Shown here in pieces: positions 8,463 through 18,745 of a stretch of DNA of 64,000 nt; position 1 is the stretch's first letter; each line of letters opens with the position of its first letter. Location of the stretch: positions 1 through 64,000 of the forward strand of contig JAHBYU010000005.1 in the NCBI GenBank assembly GCA_019635775.1. Direction: 5' to 3'. A program made the position numbers and the translations under genes. Under the pieces are notes generated by a model. The model was given only the letters and a program-made list of their open reading frames with translations, did not search any database and was not told the DNA's origin. The DNA is from Rhizobiaceae bacterium (GTDB lineage Bacteria; Pseudomonadota; Alphaproteobacteria; Rhizobiales; Rhizobiaceae).

Positions 8463-9212
8463 TTGGACATTTCTATTCGCCTGAGAGAGCCTATCGCGCC
8501 GCAACTCGTCGCGGCGCTGCGCAGAGGTATTGCCGAGCTACGGCTGCGGCCCGGCGAAGCGCTTTCGGAAAAGGACATCGCCACCCGCTTCGGCGTTTCG
8601 CGCCAGCCGGTGCGCGAGGCTTTCATCAAGCTGTCGGAGGCAGGACTGGTCGAGATCAGACCGAGCCGTGGCACCTACGTTCTGAAGATTTCTGTGCAGG
8701 AGGTTGCTAACGCCCGCTTCGTGCGTGAGGCAATCGAGTGCGACATTACCCGCGCCGCAGTCCGAATGGCGACGCCTATGGCCGTCGCTGGGCTGCGCGC
8801 CCTGATTGCAGCGCAACGCGAGGCGGCGACGCAAAACGAGTACTGGCAATTCAACGATCACGATGAGTCGTTCCACCGGGCACTCGCCGACATCGTGCAG
8901 TGCGGATATGCTTGGAGGGTGGTCGAGGGAGCCCGCATCCAGACCGATCGGGTGCGCTATCTGAGCCTCCCCGATGCATCACCGATGCCACTGCTCATCG
9001 GTCAGCACGAGGACATTGTCGATAGGCTGGAAGCTGGCGATGCAGACGGAGCGGAAGCGGCGATGCGCCGCCATCTGCGGGAGATCCTGTTAGCGCTGCC
9101 TCAGATCGCCGCGGCGAATCCGGAACTCTTCGCGGATACCGAACTGCCTTCGCACACAGTGGACCTCATTCCGTCGGCTTCGGGAAGCGAGCGGAATCCC
9201 GGCTCTGGTTGA
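8463..9212 (+). CDS. GntR-family transcriptional regulator (FadR subfamily, FCD domain)
   Basis: The frame opens with TTG at 8463 after an AGGTGA-like ribosome site; there is no in-frame ATG before the HTH. Residues about 10-75 form the winged helix with the GntR signature, including LRPGEALSEKDIA, FGVSRQPVREAF and RGTYV. Residues about 85-220 are an all-helical FCD ligand domain with the expected metal-binding Asp and His residues (for example FNDHDESFHRAL and the QHEDIVD helix). It is 249 residues long. It is divergent from the TRAP/dehydrogenase operon and probably represses it until a carboxylate or sugar-acid ligand is bound. Confidence 0.9.
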   Translation: MDISIRLREPIAPQLVAALRRGIAELRLRPGEALSEKDIATRFGVSRQPVREAFIKLSEAGLVEIRPSRGTYVLKISVQEVANARFVREAIECDITRAAVRMATPMAVAGLRALIAAQREAATQNEYWQFNDHDESFHRALADIVQCGYAWRVVEGARIQTDRVRYLSLPDASPMPLLIGQHEDIVDRLEAGDADGAEAAMRRHLREILLALPQIAAANPELFADTELPSHTVDLIPSASGSERNPGSG

Positions 9213-9387
9213 TTTCTTCAGACCGTTGCCATCATCCAAGGCTTCCAAGCGCTACCTCATTGCCGTCATGTGCGCGCTGGCGCAGGGGGGCAGCATGCCA
9301 ACAACGACACGGCGCGCTTCGATCGCCCCAAGCAAATGAAAGAGTGCGTCAGTTCTCCTAACGCATTGCCGCTTCTCAACGGAAACG

Positions 9388-10572
9388 TCATCCTGAACCC
9401 GTTGCCAAGTTTATCCGGCGTATCCCCGGATCGACTTCCACACGATCACGACCATTCAGCTTGGCTCGATAGAGGGCGGCATCGGCCCTTTCCAGGGCTT
9501 CTGAAATCGTCGTCTCCCCTGCCAGGATGACGGCGGCCCCAATGCTCAGCGTCGCGCGAACTTCGTGATCGTCAACCCGGTTGGCGGCCGAGGAGAAAGC
9601 CTCCCGGAGTCGGTTGGCAATCTGGGAAGCCTCGCGGATGTGAGTGCGGGGGAGTAACACGGCAAACTCCTCCCCACCGAGCCGCCCTAGAATATCGAAC
9701 GACCTCAGTTGCTGCGGCGCTACCTCGGCAAGAACCCGCAACACGCTATCGCCCACACCATGTCCGAACGTATCGTTGATCGTTTTGAACCGATCAAGGT
9801 CGATGGCGAGCAGGGTACAGGGAGCGCCTGAGCGGCTGCAGCGCTCCAGCATCCTTTCGCACGCGTAGAAGAAGGCGCGGCGATTCGACAACCCAGTCAA
9901 CGGATCGGTAAGCGACGCGATCTTGTGACGAGCCTCGCTTCTTTCCTTTAGCATAGCGACCAGGAACAGCGCCGTCCCGATGAAATATATCATGGATTCA
10001 ATGTGAATCAGACCGTACCAATGTGAGAAAGTCGGCACCCCGGACGGCAACGACTCTCGAAATAACTGTTCCACCAAGCCAACGCTGGTCATCAAGCCGT
10101 GCAGGAACATCACCGCCGCCAGCGGCAATCTCGCAGCAAGGGTTTCATGCCTCCCTTGCCAAAGCACAGTCGCTGAAATGAAGAATAATGATGCGACGAT
10201 CGCCAGTTGCAGCAGCCGTATGAGGTCGGCATGACTGCCCAGCGCTATCAGAAGGACCAGGCCTCCGAGACTAAGAATGCCTGCCACGCAAAGTGCCCAA
10301 GGCCTGTCGCGGTTTTCGAAGGAAAGAATGGATGACAAGGCCAGGAAGGCCGCTGACACGAACAGCAGCTGGGCCAGCAAGGGGAACATGGGGTGCTGGT
10401 GGGACCCAAAAGCCAGTAAAAAAATCGCGCCAGCGCCCAGCAGGTGGGAAAGGCTGAGTCGCATGGCGGCATGGCTATGGTCGAATTGCATCCAGGCAAA
10501 CACCAGGAGCAACCCGCTGACAAGTGCGACCAAACCTCCTGCCGCAGCCAATGTTGCGAAGTCAAACGTCAT
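9388..10572 (-). CDS. membrane-bound diguanylate cyclase (GGDEF)
   Basis: A 394-residue protein. About residues 1-215 hold seven hydrophobic helices forming a membrane sensor without a recognised ligand site. The GGDEF domain follows, with LTDPLTGLSNRR at its start. The active-site motif is GGEEF, and an RSFD inhibitory I-site sits exactly five residues upstream, as in PleD. It should therefore make c-di-GMP and be feedback-inhibited. It has no operon partner but lies next to a GGDEF-EAL gene on the same strand. Confidence 0.92.
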   Translation of the reverse strand: MTFDFATLAAAGGLVALVSGLLLVFAWMQFDHSHAAMRLSLSHLLGAGAIFLLAFGSHQHPMFPLLAQLLFVSAAFLALSSILSFENRDRPWALCVAGILSLGGLVLLIALGSHADLIRLLQLAIVASLFFISATVLWQGRHETLAARLPLAAVMFLHGLMTSVGLVEQLFRESLPSGVPTFSHWYGLIHIESMIYFIGTALFLVAMLKERSEARHKIASLTDPLTGLSNRRAFFYACERMLERCSRSGAPCTLLAIDLDRFKTINDTFGHGVGDSVLRVLAEVAPQQLRSFDILGRLGGEEFAVLLPRTHIREASQIANRLREAFSSAANRVDDHEVRATLSIGAAVILAGETTISEALERADAALYRAKLNGRDRVEVDPGIRRINLATGSG

Positions 10573-10875
10573 TTCGGCTGTATAGCCTGCGAGCTGGCGT
10601 TCCGAAAACTCACTTCAGTACGGCGATGCGACGATCAGCTGACTCGCCGATCAGGTTCAATCGGCAACGATAACGAGTGGCGAATATTGTCTCTAAACTT
10701 TGATCGGTTGAAGGTCGCAGCAGGGAAACACATTACGATCGCGGCGTGGTGATCGTGTCCCAAGGCCGTGCCGGCAGGACAATGGAGAGTTCGGGTGAAT
10801 GGTCAAAGCGCCGAGGAACGAACCGAGCGGCCTACGGACAACACTGACAGTTGATTCCCGAACCAAGGAACGACT
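10573..10875. other. intergenic region between the two c-di-GMP genes
   Basis: About 300 bases between the stop of the GGDEF-EAL gene and the start of the cyclase gene, both on the minus strand. It should carry the cyclase promoter. I see no hairpin with a T-run, no small gene with a good ribosome site and no repeat. Confidence 0.4.
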
Positions 10876-12354
10876 CTAGGCTTGAACTCGCGGGCGACTG
10901 TACTGCTTTGTATTGGGGGCGCTCTCGTGGTCAGTCCAACGCCTTACCTGGGTGTCACCGAATCCGTCAGGACGGCATATGGCGCTTGTGGCCACACCAG
11001 TCCCCCTTTCCCTCCGGTTCTCCATGTTCCAGACTTTCACGGCGGCGTTAAGAGGCATTGGTTTGCCAAAATGGAAGCCTTGAGCTGCATGGCAACCCCA
11101 TCCGTGCAGCAATAACGCCTGGGAAGCGGATTGCACACCTTCGGCCACCACCTTGAGGCCGAGATTGTTCCCCAGCGCTATCATCGTCCGGACTATGGCT
11201 GCGTTTCCCGTCCCTTCGGTCAGATCTTCCATGAAGCACTGGTCGATCTTCAATTCCGTCACCGGATATTTTTGGAGATGGGTAAGCGAGGCATACCCAG
11301 TGCCGAAATCGTCCAGGGCGATACCTGCCCCGAGTCGCCGCAATGCTTGCAGGCCTCGCCGCAGATCATGAAGCTCGTCGAGCAGCACCCGCTCCGTGAT
11401 TTCCAGCGTAAGCAGATTTGCAGGCACCTTGGTCCGCTTGAGCGCACCCAACAACCAGTCGGCGAATTGTTGATCGTAGAGGGTCGCTGACGACAGATTG
11501 ACCGCTACCTGCATGGGGATTTCCGCCTGGTCTGCGAAACTCCGCATGTCCGCGAGAACGCGCATCATCATGCGCTGTCCGATCGCATGACCAAGGTGGG
11601 GATGTTCCAGTGCTACCGAGACGGCGCTGGGCGGCAAAATGCCTTCCTTTGGATGATCTATGCGAAGTAGCGCCTCCCAGCCGACGATATTCCCGTCGGG
11701 AAGCGAGACCTTTGGCTGATAGTATGGGACCAGCCAATCCTTGGACACTGCAAGTCTGGCCAACTCAAGCTGCGCGCGTTTTTGATCTGCAGCTTCCCGC
11801 ATTTCCGGCACAAACTGCTTCACCGAGGTGTTCGGGGCGGCCTTGGAAGCATAGAGAGCTGTGTCGGCTTTCTTCAACAGTTCATCCGGTGTGTCACCTT
11901 CGGAGGCCAAGGCAAAGCCTATACTCACGTTACACAACCGCGCCTTCCCACTTCTCCTTAGGCTTGCTTGGAGGGCGGACGCCAAATTGGTAACCCTCGT
12001 TGCAAGCGCAGCGGCTGACAATGGAGGCGGTATGACCACGGCGAACTCGTCCCCTCCCAGACGTGCGACGAGCTCGGGAGCTTTGAACAGTTTCGAAAGA
12101 CTTCGCCCGACGAGCCTTAGCACCTCATCACCTGCGGGGTGACCAAATCGATCGTTCACATGCTTGAAGTCGTCGAGGTCGACCAAAATCAGACCAGGAA
12201 ACCCGGCTGACTGTTCGGCCAGGTGGAAACGGAGCGCCTGTTCGAGTCCTCTTCGATTGGCTAGTCCGGTGAGCGGGTCTTCGCACGCCGCCTTGCGCAG
12301 GTGCAATTCAGTCCTGTGAAGTTGCACCACTCCCTGTTGATCAAGCGCAGGCAA
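10876..12354 (-). CDS. GGDEF-EAL dual c-di-GMP protein with lost N-terminal PAS domain
   Basis: The open frame of 492 residues starts only at a TTG (12354), immediately before ACEDPLTGLANRR, the beginning of the GGDEF domain. GGDEF is intact (GGDEFAVV), but the I-site position reads KAPE rather than RxxD. The EAL domain follows from about residue 210 with EALLRI, VNLSS, EITE, DDFGTGYASL, KIDQCFM and AEGVQS, so the phosphodiesterase residues are present. In another frame just upstream (12264-12446) lies the beginning of a PAS domain. The original protein was therefore PAS-GGDEF-EAL and has suffered an internal deletion with a frame change. Translation from TTG would give a sensor-less enzyme. 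Confidence 0.8.
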   Translation of the reverse strand: MPALDQQGVVQLHRTELHLRKAACEDPLTGLANRRGLEQALRFHLAEQSAGFPGLILVDLDDFKHVNDRFGHPAGDEVLRLVGRSLSKLFKAPELVARLGGDEFAVVIPPPLSAAALATRVTNLASALQASLRRSGKARLCNVSIGFALASEGDTPDELLKKADTALYASKAAPNTSVKQFVPEMREAADQKRAQLELARLAVSKDWLVPYYQPKVSLPDGNIVGWEALLRIDHPKEGILPPSAVSVALEHPHLGHAIGQRMMMRVLADMRSFADQAEIPMQVAVNLSSATLYDQQFADWLLGALKRTKVPANLLTLEITERVLLDELHDLRRGLQALRRLGAGIALDDFGTGYASLTHLQKYPVTELKIDQCFMEDLTEGTGNAAIVRTMIALGNNLGLKVVAEGVQSASQALLLHGWGCHAAQGFHFGKPMPLNAAVKVWNMENRRERGTGVATSAICRPDGFGDTQVRRWTDHESAPNTKQYSRPRVQA

Positions 12355-12446
12355 CCCGTGGCATCTGCGATCCAGACGAACCCCGGCACGGTGTCCAGCA
12401 ACGCCTGCAGCAACTCTTGCTTGTCAAGCTTGATGTCGGAAGCCAT
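12300..12446 (-). pseudogene. truncated PAS-domain start, frameshifted from the GGDEF-EAL gene
   Basis: From an ATG at 12446 the minus strand reads about 45 residues that look like the first third of a PAS domain (LLDTVPGFVWIADATG, then INREWCNFTGL). The frame then runs into out-of-register sequence and stops at 12261. The remaining two thirds of a PAS fold are absent, and the GGDEF linker begins at once in a different frame. This is the 5' end of the gene annotated at 10876-12354 as it was before the deletion. Confidence 0.6.
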
Positions 12447-12841
12447 CGCCTTGCTCCTGCTTGGTCTTGGGGCTGGCGTTTGTTCATTTTCCGTAGCGGT
12501 GTAAGCGTTTTCACCTAACGAAAGACTAAGCAGGACCGGAGAAGTGTACGGAACGAAGGGTCCCTAAATCTGGCAATATCAGATTGGCGTTCGACGATGG
12601 CAAAAACCTGTAAAGGATAGAGGCCGTCCTGATGCAGTGAGGGGCGAAGCGTATTGATTCCATTTACTTAAAGGGCTGACGCCCGGTGAATGCAGATTTT
12701 TTTTACCGACCCTCTTGAAAGCAAAAAACGGCAAAACTAGCTCGATTTGTGCGCAGTGCCGAATGGGCTGCGCGAGCCCCGCGCCGGTCCATCCGGAGCG
12801 GAGGAACCTCTCACAATCTGTTTGTCCCTGAGGAGAACAAT
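12447..12841. promoter_or_regulatory. groESL upstream region; weak sigma-32-like -35, no CIRCE
   Basis: Nearly 400 bases precede groES. A CTTGAAA at 12714-12720 resembles the -35 of heat-shock (RpoH) promoters, but I cannot identify a matching -10. I looked for the CIRCE repeat (TTAGCACTC-N9-GAGTGCTAA) that HrcA binds in many rhizobial groE operons and do not see it. A T-rich run lies at 12697-12704. The left part also carries the promoter of the PAS/GGDEF gene on the other strand. Confidence 0.35.
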
Positions 12842-14843
<2,002 letters not shown>

Positions 14844-14854
14844 GCAAGCGGATG

Positions 14855-14880
14855 GGCCCGCCCTCGACAGGGGGCGGGCC
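14855..14880 (+). terminator. hairpin after groEL
   Basis: A perfect nine-base stem of GGCCCGCCC and GGGCGGGCC closes an eight-base loop 12 bases after the groEL stop. There is no long T-run (GTTCTA follows), so it may be an intrinsic terminator of the GC-rich type or a 3'-stabilising hairpin that lowers read-through into the next small genes. Confidence 0.55.
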
Positions 14881-14907
14881 GTTCTAGGTGAGATGGAGAA
14901 TGATCCA

Positions 14908-15153
14908 ATGAACGTGGTTGCAAATATTGGAGCCGTCCCGTCACCGAAACACCGGGCGGGCGAGATCGCCGACTATGAAAGTGAATGCAAGAATGTACTG
15001 CGGCCGCTGCTGGATGGAATGATCGAGATGGCGGAAAAGGCGGGCTGGAGGCGCCGCACTGTGGCCTCATCTCTGATGTTCTTGGCCGCCCAGCATGTTT
15101 CTCGCACTATTCCTTCAGGGACGACTGGTCATGGCCGACATGACGCGCTTTGA
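14908..15153 (+). CDS. small hypothetical protein after groEL
   Basis: An 81-residue product starting at ATG 14908 with GGAG nine bases upstream (an ATG at 14893 is also in frame). Its middle is helical and basic, reading LDGMIEMAEKAGWRRRT then a hydrophobic SSLMFLAA patch. This is the pattern of small rhizobial proteins of unknown function with an AEKAGW motif. I do not recognise a named family. It overlaps the next gene by 23 bases, and its last dozen residues look less conserved, so the 3' end may have shifted. It is probably co-transcribed with groESL. Confidence 0.5.
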   Translation: MNVVANIGAVPSPKHRAGEIADYESECKNVLRPLLDGMIEMAEKAGWRRRTVASSLMFLAAQHVSRTIPSGTTGHGRHDAL

Positions 15154-15478
15154 AAAGCCTGTCACCGTACTGGTGGGGCTGGGCTTTTCGCGCAAAATTG
15201 AGAGCGCGCTTGAAGCCTATGTACTCCTGAGGGATTGGCCCTCCCTCGGTGCCGACCGAACTGTGGCACTGAAAGCATGTCGTGCGGCGCTAATGGGCGA
15301 TGTCGATCCTGAAACCGCTCGCGCGGCTCTCGTCGCCTTCGCAGACCGACATAGAATATTGGTTGCTGAAACCAAGATTCTGCATCGGCAGGTGGCGGCG
15401 GTGGCAGACGTTTCGCGGGGACGGCATCACGCTGAATTAGAAAGTGGGCGATCACGTCCTTCGCGCCATCACTTATGA
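15131..15478 (+). CDS. DUF982 domain protein
   Basis: A 115-residue protein. Residues 3-80 match the DUF982 pattern, a small domain almost confined to Rhizobiales. It opens MTRFEKPVTVLVGLGFSRKI, passes through a helix with AYVLLRDWPS, then an ALKACRAALMGDVDPETARAALVAF helix, here quoted only in part as a guide. The last 30 residues are probably an unconserved tail. The function is unknown. It follows an accessory groESL pair, and DUF982 genes are frequent on rhizobial plasmids and islands. Confidence 0.7.
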   Translation: MADMTRFEKPVTVLVGLGFSRKIESALEAYVLLRDWPSLGADRTVALKACRAALMGDVDPETARAALVAFADRHRILVAETKILHRQVAAVADVSRGRHHAELESGRSRPSRHHL

Positions 15479-15674
15479 ACCGTGCGTCCAACGCTACCTG
15501 ACGAGATCGAAGCCACCGGACGCCATTCACCTAGCAAAGGAGAGATCGCCGCAGTGGATTCAGGCGGCGATCACCCAAGAGAAAGCCGAACTGATGTCGA
15601 GCCCGGCACGCCCGCACGTGGCTCCTATCCCGTTCAGGTTGCCAATCGCTGCGCGGGTTTGAGAAATCGCTCTC

Positions 15675-15857
15675 CCTCAGGCCGCGACGTAGTGGGTCAT
15701 TTTGACATTCAGATAGTCGTTGATCGCCTGTCTGCCGCCCTCCCGCCCCATGCCAGAATGCTTGATGCCGCCGAACGGCGCCTCTGCATGGGCGATGAGG
15801 AAGGTGTTTATGCCAACCATGCCGGACTGCAGTCCGCGACTCAGCGCTTCGGCCGTC
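15675..15857 (-). pseudogene. C-terminal fragment of an aldehyde dehydrogenase (succinate-semialdehyde type)
   Basis: The minus strand codes for about 60 residues ending in a proper stop: ALSRGLQSGMVGIN, then APFGGIKHSGMGREGG and NDYLNVKMTHYVAA. This is the extreme C-terminus of the ALDH superfamily, most like succinate-semialdehyde dehydrogenase. The first ~420 residues, including the catalytic Cys and Glu, are gone. Homology ends near 15850, where a piece of a different gene begins on the opposite strand. Confidence 0.85.
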
Positions 15858-16036
15858 GACCCTGATTCGTTTCGCTAAGGAGTTCGGGTACGGCGGATTC
15901 TCCGAGGTGCAGCGCATCTTTCGGCTGCGCCTCATCGAGGGGGCGGCCGACATGCGGGAACAAGTCTATCAGAAGGAGGGCGCCCGCCCGCCCGCGGACC
16001 TCGGTGCCGTCCTTCACAGTGGCATCAGGCCGGCTA
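15846..16036 (+). pseudogene. fragment of an RpiR-family transcriptional regulator
   Basis: Reading on the plus strand, about 45 residues match the second half of the RpiR N-terminal HTH: RPSTLIRFAKEFGYGGFSEV, then QRIFRLRLIEGAADMREQVY. Neither the start of the HTH nor the SIS sugar-binding domain is present. The fragment abuts the ALDH fragment at about 15850 and runs into the 3' end of the SahH-like gene. It is a leftover of an inversion or deletion event, not a functional gene. Confidence 0.7.
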
Positions 16037-17194
16037 GACGATCGTGCCCTGATAGCACAGGTCGAGATATGCGTTGGCAACCCGTTCATCGATATCGCGC
16101 GGCACGGGCACGACACAATCGGCAGCCGTCGCCTTGCCGAGCGCAACCGCTTCGAGCGAGCGGGCCTGCAGCGCAAAGCCGAGGTCCATGGACTCTATCG
16201 AATTGCCGAGCGGACGGGGGCCGGCAAGGTTGAACATGTGGCCTTCCGAGACGAGGTGAACCCGCCTGCCATCCGTCATGACCAGCGTCTCAATCCCGTC
16301 CTCGAACGAATCGATGCTGGAAACCTGCTCCGATTTCCTGAGTGACTCGACATCGATCTCGAAGGGAAAATGTCCGGCGTTGGCGAGGATTGCGCCATTC
16401 TTCAGTGCGTTGATGTCGGCTTCGCCGATGATGCGCGGGCTTCCGGTTACCGTCACGATGAAGTCGGCCGTCCCGAGGGCCACTTCACGCGGTGGCGTGT
16501 CGTAACCGTCAAGATGTGCCTGAAGCCTCTTCAGCGGATCGTTGTCCACAACGCTGACCTTGGCGTTCGCCCCACGCATGTTGGCTGCCACGCCTCTGCC
16601 GCATGCGCCATATCCGAACACCGTGACCCGTTGTCCGTTGGTCACGCGGTTGGTTATGCGCATGTAGGATTCCAGCACGCTCTGCCCCACCGCATGCTCG
16701 TTCTCGGCAAACTGCTTGATCGGGCTGTCGTTGATAACGAGGATCGGCAGGCCAAGCTGTTCGCGAAGCGGTTCGAGGCGCATGCGGCCTGAAGTCGTCT
16801 CCTCGGTTCCCCCCAGCAGGCCAGGATAGCGATCCTGCAGCCACAGGTCGAAAAGATCGCCGCCATTGTCCAGGATCAGGTCGGGTTTGTGGCCGATCAC
16901 TTCCTTGAGATTGCGCCGGTGTTGCTCGAGGTCGCTGGTTGGGCCACCGATAACGGTCACGCCACGCGCGGCTAGGTAGTCGACCGCGCTTTGTTGCGTC
17001 GTGTTCAGGTTGCCGGTCGAGACCATGCGCGCGCCGCCCTCCTGCAAGGTCAGGATCAGGGCTACGGTCTTGGGCTCGAGGTGGATGCCGGTGCCAATCG
17101 TCTTGCCCTCGAAGGGACGGGTCTGACGGAATTCCTCGGCGATAGAGGCGAGCAGGCGGCAGTTCTGCCCCACCCATTCAATGCGGTTTTTCAT
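16034..17194 (-). CDS. S-adenosylhomocysteine-hydrolase-like NAD-dependent protein
   Basis: I start at ATG 17194, giving 386 residues. This is shorter than true SahH (about 430-470). Family landmarks are visible: GIHLEPKTVALILTL (the HxT-like substrate segment, altered), DNGGDLFDL, EETTSGRMRL, the NDSPIKQF segment with the catalytic Lys, VGQS, the NAD loop FGYGACGRG and the VSEGHMFNLA segment. The usual C-terminal KPDHYRY tail that reaches into the neighbouring subunit's NAD site is missing, and FDN is FAEN. It is the last gene of an operon with cytidine deaminase and an ABC importer, 22 bases after the deaminase stop. Hydrolysis or oxidation of an adenosyl- or other nucleoside thioether is plausible, but classical SahH housekeeping is unlikely. 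Confidence 0.78.
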   Translation of the reverse strand: MKNRIEWVGQNCRLLASIAEEFRQTRPFEGKTIGTGIHLEPKTVALILTLQEGGARMVSTGNLNTTQQSAVDYLAARGVTVIGGPTSDLEQHRRNLKEVIGHKPDLILDNGGDLFDLWLQDRYPGLLGGTEETTSGRMRLEPLREQLGLPILVINDSPIKQFAENEHAVGQSVLESYMRITNRVTNGQRVTVFGYGACGRGVAANMRGANAKVSVVDNDPLKRLQAHLDGYDTPPREVALGTADFIVTVTGSPRIIGEADINALKNGAILANAGHFPFEIDVESLRKSEQVSSIDSFEDGIETLVMTDGRRVHLVSEGHMFNLAGPRPLGNSIESMDLGFALQARSLEAVALGKATAADCVVPVPRDIDERVANAYLDLCYQGTIV

Positions 17195-17216
17195 GAAATT
17201 TTCCAGGAGTTGGGCG

Positions 17217-17648
17217 CTAGACCTTGCGCGGATCGATGTTCTTGGTTTCGGGTCCGTAGGGGCGGGGGTAGATGTCGCCCATGCGAAGCAGTTCGACCTC
17301 ACCGTCGGTCGGTGCGCTGACGATCACCACGTCAGGATCGGCACAGGCGAATTCCCAGATCGCCTGCCGGCATTCGGCGCAAGGCACCCCCGAATAGGGA
17401 CCGACGACCGCGACTGCGCGTAGCTGGCGAGCGCCGCTTGCGACCATTTTGAGGATGGCGGTGCGCTCCGCATGAACGGTCTGCTGCAGCGTCACGAATT
17501 CGATGTTGCAGCCGGTATGGACGGTTCCGTCGGCGTCGAGCACCGCGGCACCCACGGTATGGACGCTGTAGGGCGCATAGGCATGTGTCCTTGCCTCTGT
17601 CGCCTCGGCAATAAGCGCCTGGATTTCCTGTTCTTTGAGTGCACTCAT
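17217..17648 (-). CDS. cdd: cytidine deaminase
   Basis: A 143-residue enzyme that deaminates cytidine/deoxycytidine to uridine. It has the zinc site of the family: HAE (with the catalytic Glu) in TVHAERTAI and PCAEC in SGVPCAECRQ, plus the substrate Asn-Glu of the GCNIEF segment. The length fits the homotetrameric class. Its ATG overlaps the stop of the upstream ATPase gene (ATGA), so it belongs to the transporter operon. This suggests that a nucleoside-like compound is among the imported substrates. Confidence 0.92.
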   Translation of the reverse strand: MSALKEQEIQALIAEATEARTHAYAPYSVHTVGAAVLDADGTVHTGCNIEFVTLQQTVHAERTAILKMVASGARQLRAVAVVGPYSGVPCAECRQAIWEFACADPDVVIVSAPTDGEVELLRMGDIYPRPYGPETKNIDPRKV

Positions 17649-18745
17649 GACTTGCCTCCGGACAAACGAGTGTTTTGGGATACGGGCAGGATCGTCACCT
17701 GATCGAGGGGAAGCATCAGCCCGATCGTTTCTCCCGCACTTATGCTCGCGCGGTCCGGGGCTGCCACGATCCCGATATCGCCGCCGGGAATTTCAACCCG
17801 AAGCCGCAGGGCGGTTCCCGCATAGGCGGCTGTCAGCACGTTCGCGCGAACGGCCAGTCGCCCGCCGTCCAGAGCGGCCGCGTCCGGGGCATCCGATACG
17901 ACCTCGACCTGATCCGGACGCCAGAGGAGCTTTACGTCGCCATGTGGCCCGCTTGAGCCGATTGGAACAGGCGTTGCCAGCCCCGGAATCTGCACCCCGT
18001 CTACGCCCGCCTTGCCCGTCAGCGCCAGCGAGTCGCCGAGAAAGTCGGCGACGAACAACGTGGAGGGATGACGATACACGTCGCTCGGCGTGCCGACCTG
18101 CTCGATGCCGCCGCGGTTGAACACGACGACACGGTCGCTCATCGACAATGCTTCGTCCTGATCGTGAGTCACATAGACGATTGTGATGCCGAGCCGTTCA
18201 TGCAGTGCCTTGATCTCAAGCTGCATGTCGCCGCGCAACCGCCTGTCGAGTGCCCCGAGCGGTTCATCCATGAGAAGGATGTCCGGTTCGAACACGATGG
18301 CGCGTGCGATAGCCACGCGCTGCTGCTGGCCGCCGGAAAGCTGGTTCGGCATCCGCTTTCCGTAGCCGTCCAGCGCTACGAGGGACAGGACGCGCTCCAC
18401 CTGTTTCTGCTGCTCGTTGCGGGAAACCTTCCGCATGCGCAGGGGGAATCCGATGTTGGTGGCGACGTCCATATGGGGAAACAGCGAGTAGTTCTGGAAC
18501 ACCACGCCGATATTGCGATGCTCCGGCGGAACGCCGGCCATCGAACGGTCCCCGATGGACACGTCGCCGGAATCCGGATCTTCGAAGCCTGCTATGATCT
18601 TGAGCAGAGTTGTCTTGCCCGAGCCGGATGGCCCCAGCATCGAGACGAATTCTCCCGCCGCCACATCCAGGTCGACGCCATGCAGGACCTTCTGGGAACC
18701 ATAGGTCTTGACGATTTTGGCGAGGCTGATGGCCTTGGTATTCAT
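17645..18745 (-). CDS. ABC transporter ATP-binding protein (PotA-like)
   Basis: The ATG at 18745 overlaps the permease stop (ATGA) and gives 366 residues; a longer open frame upstream is artefactual. Walker A is GPSGSGKTT, the Q-loop is [11 protein letters not shown], the signature is LSGGQQQR, Walker B is [12 protein letters not shown] and the switch His is in [11 protein letters not shown]-terminal TOBE domain follows from about residue 280. The spermidine/putrescine/iron-type ATPases share this layout. It energises the importer formed by the two upstream permeases. Confidence 0.95.
   Translation of the reverse strand: MNTKAISLAKIVKTYGSQKVLHGVDLDVAAGEFVSMLGPSGSGKTTLLKIIAGFEDPDSGDVSIGDRSMAGVPPEHRNIGVVFQNYSLFPHMDVATNIGFPLRMRKVSRNEQQKQVERVLSLVALDGYGKRMPNQLSGGQQQRVAIARAIVFEPDILLMDEPLGALDRRLRGDMQLEIKALHERLGITIVYVTHDQDEALSMSDRVVVFNRGGIEQVGTPSDVYRHPSTLFVADFLGDSLALTGKAGVDGVQIPGLATPVPIGSSGPHGDVKLLWRPDQVEVVSDAPDAAALDGGRLAVRANVLTAAYAGTALRLRVEIPGGDIGIVAAPDRASISAGETIGLMLPLDQVTILPVSQNTRLSGGKS

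Noticed and set aside
12480-12841. CIRCE/HrcA operator upstream of groES
   Set aside because: I looked for TTAGCACTC and GAGTGCTAA and close variants and do not see a nine-base-spaced pair.
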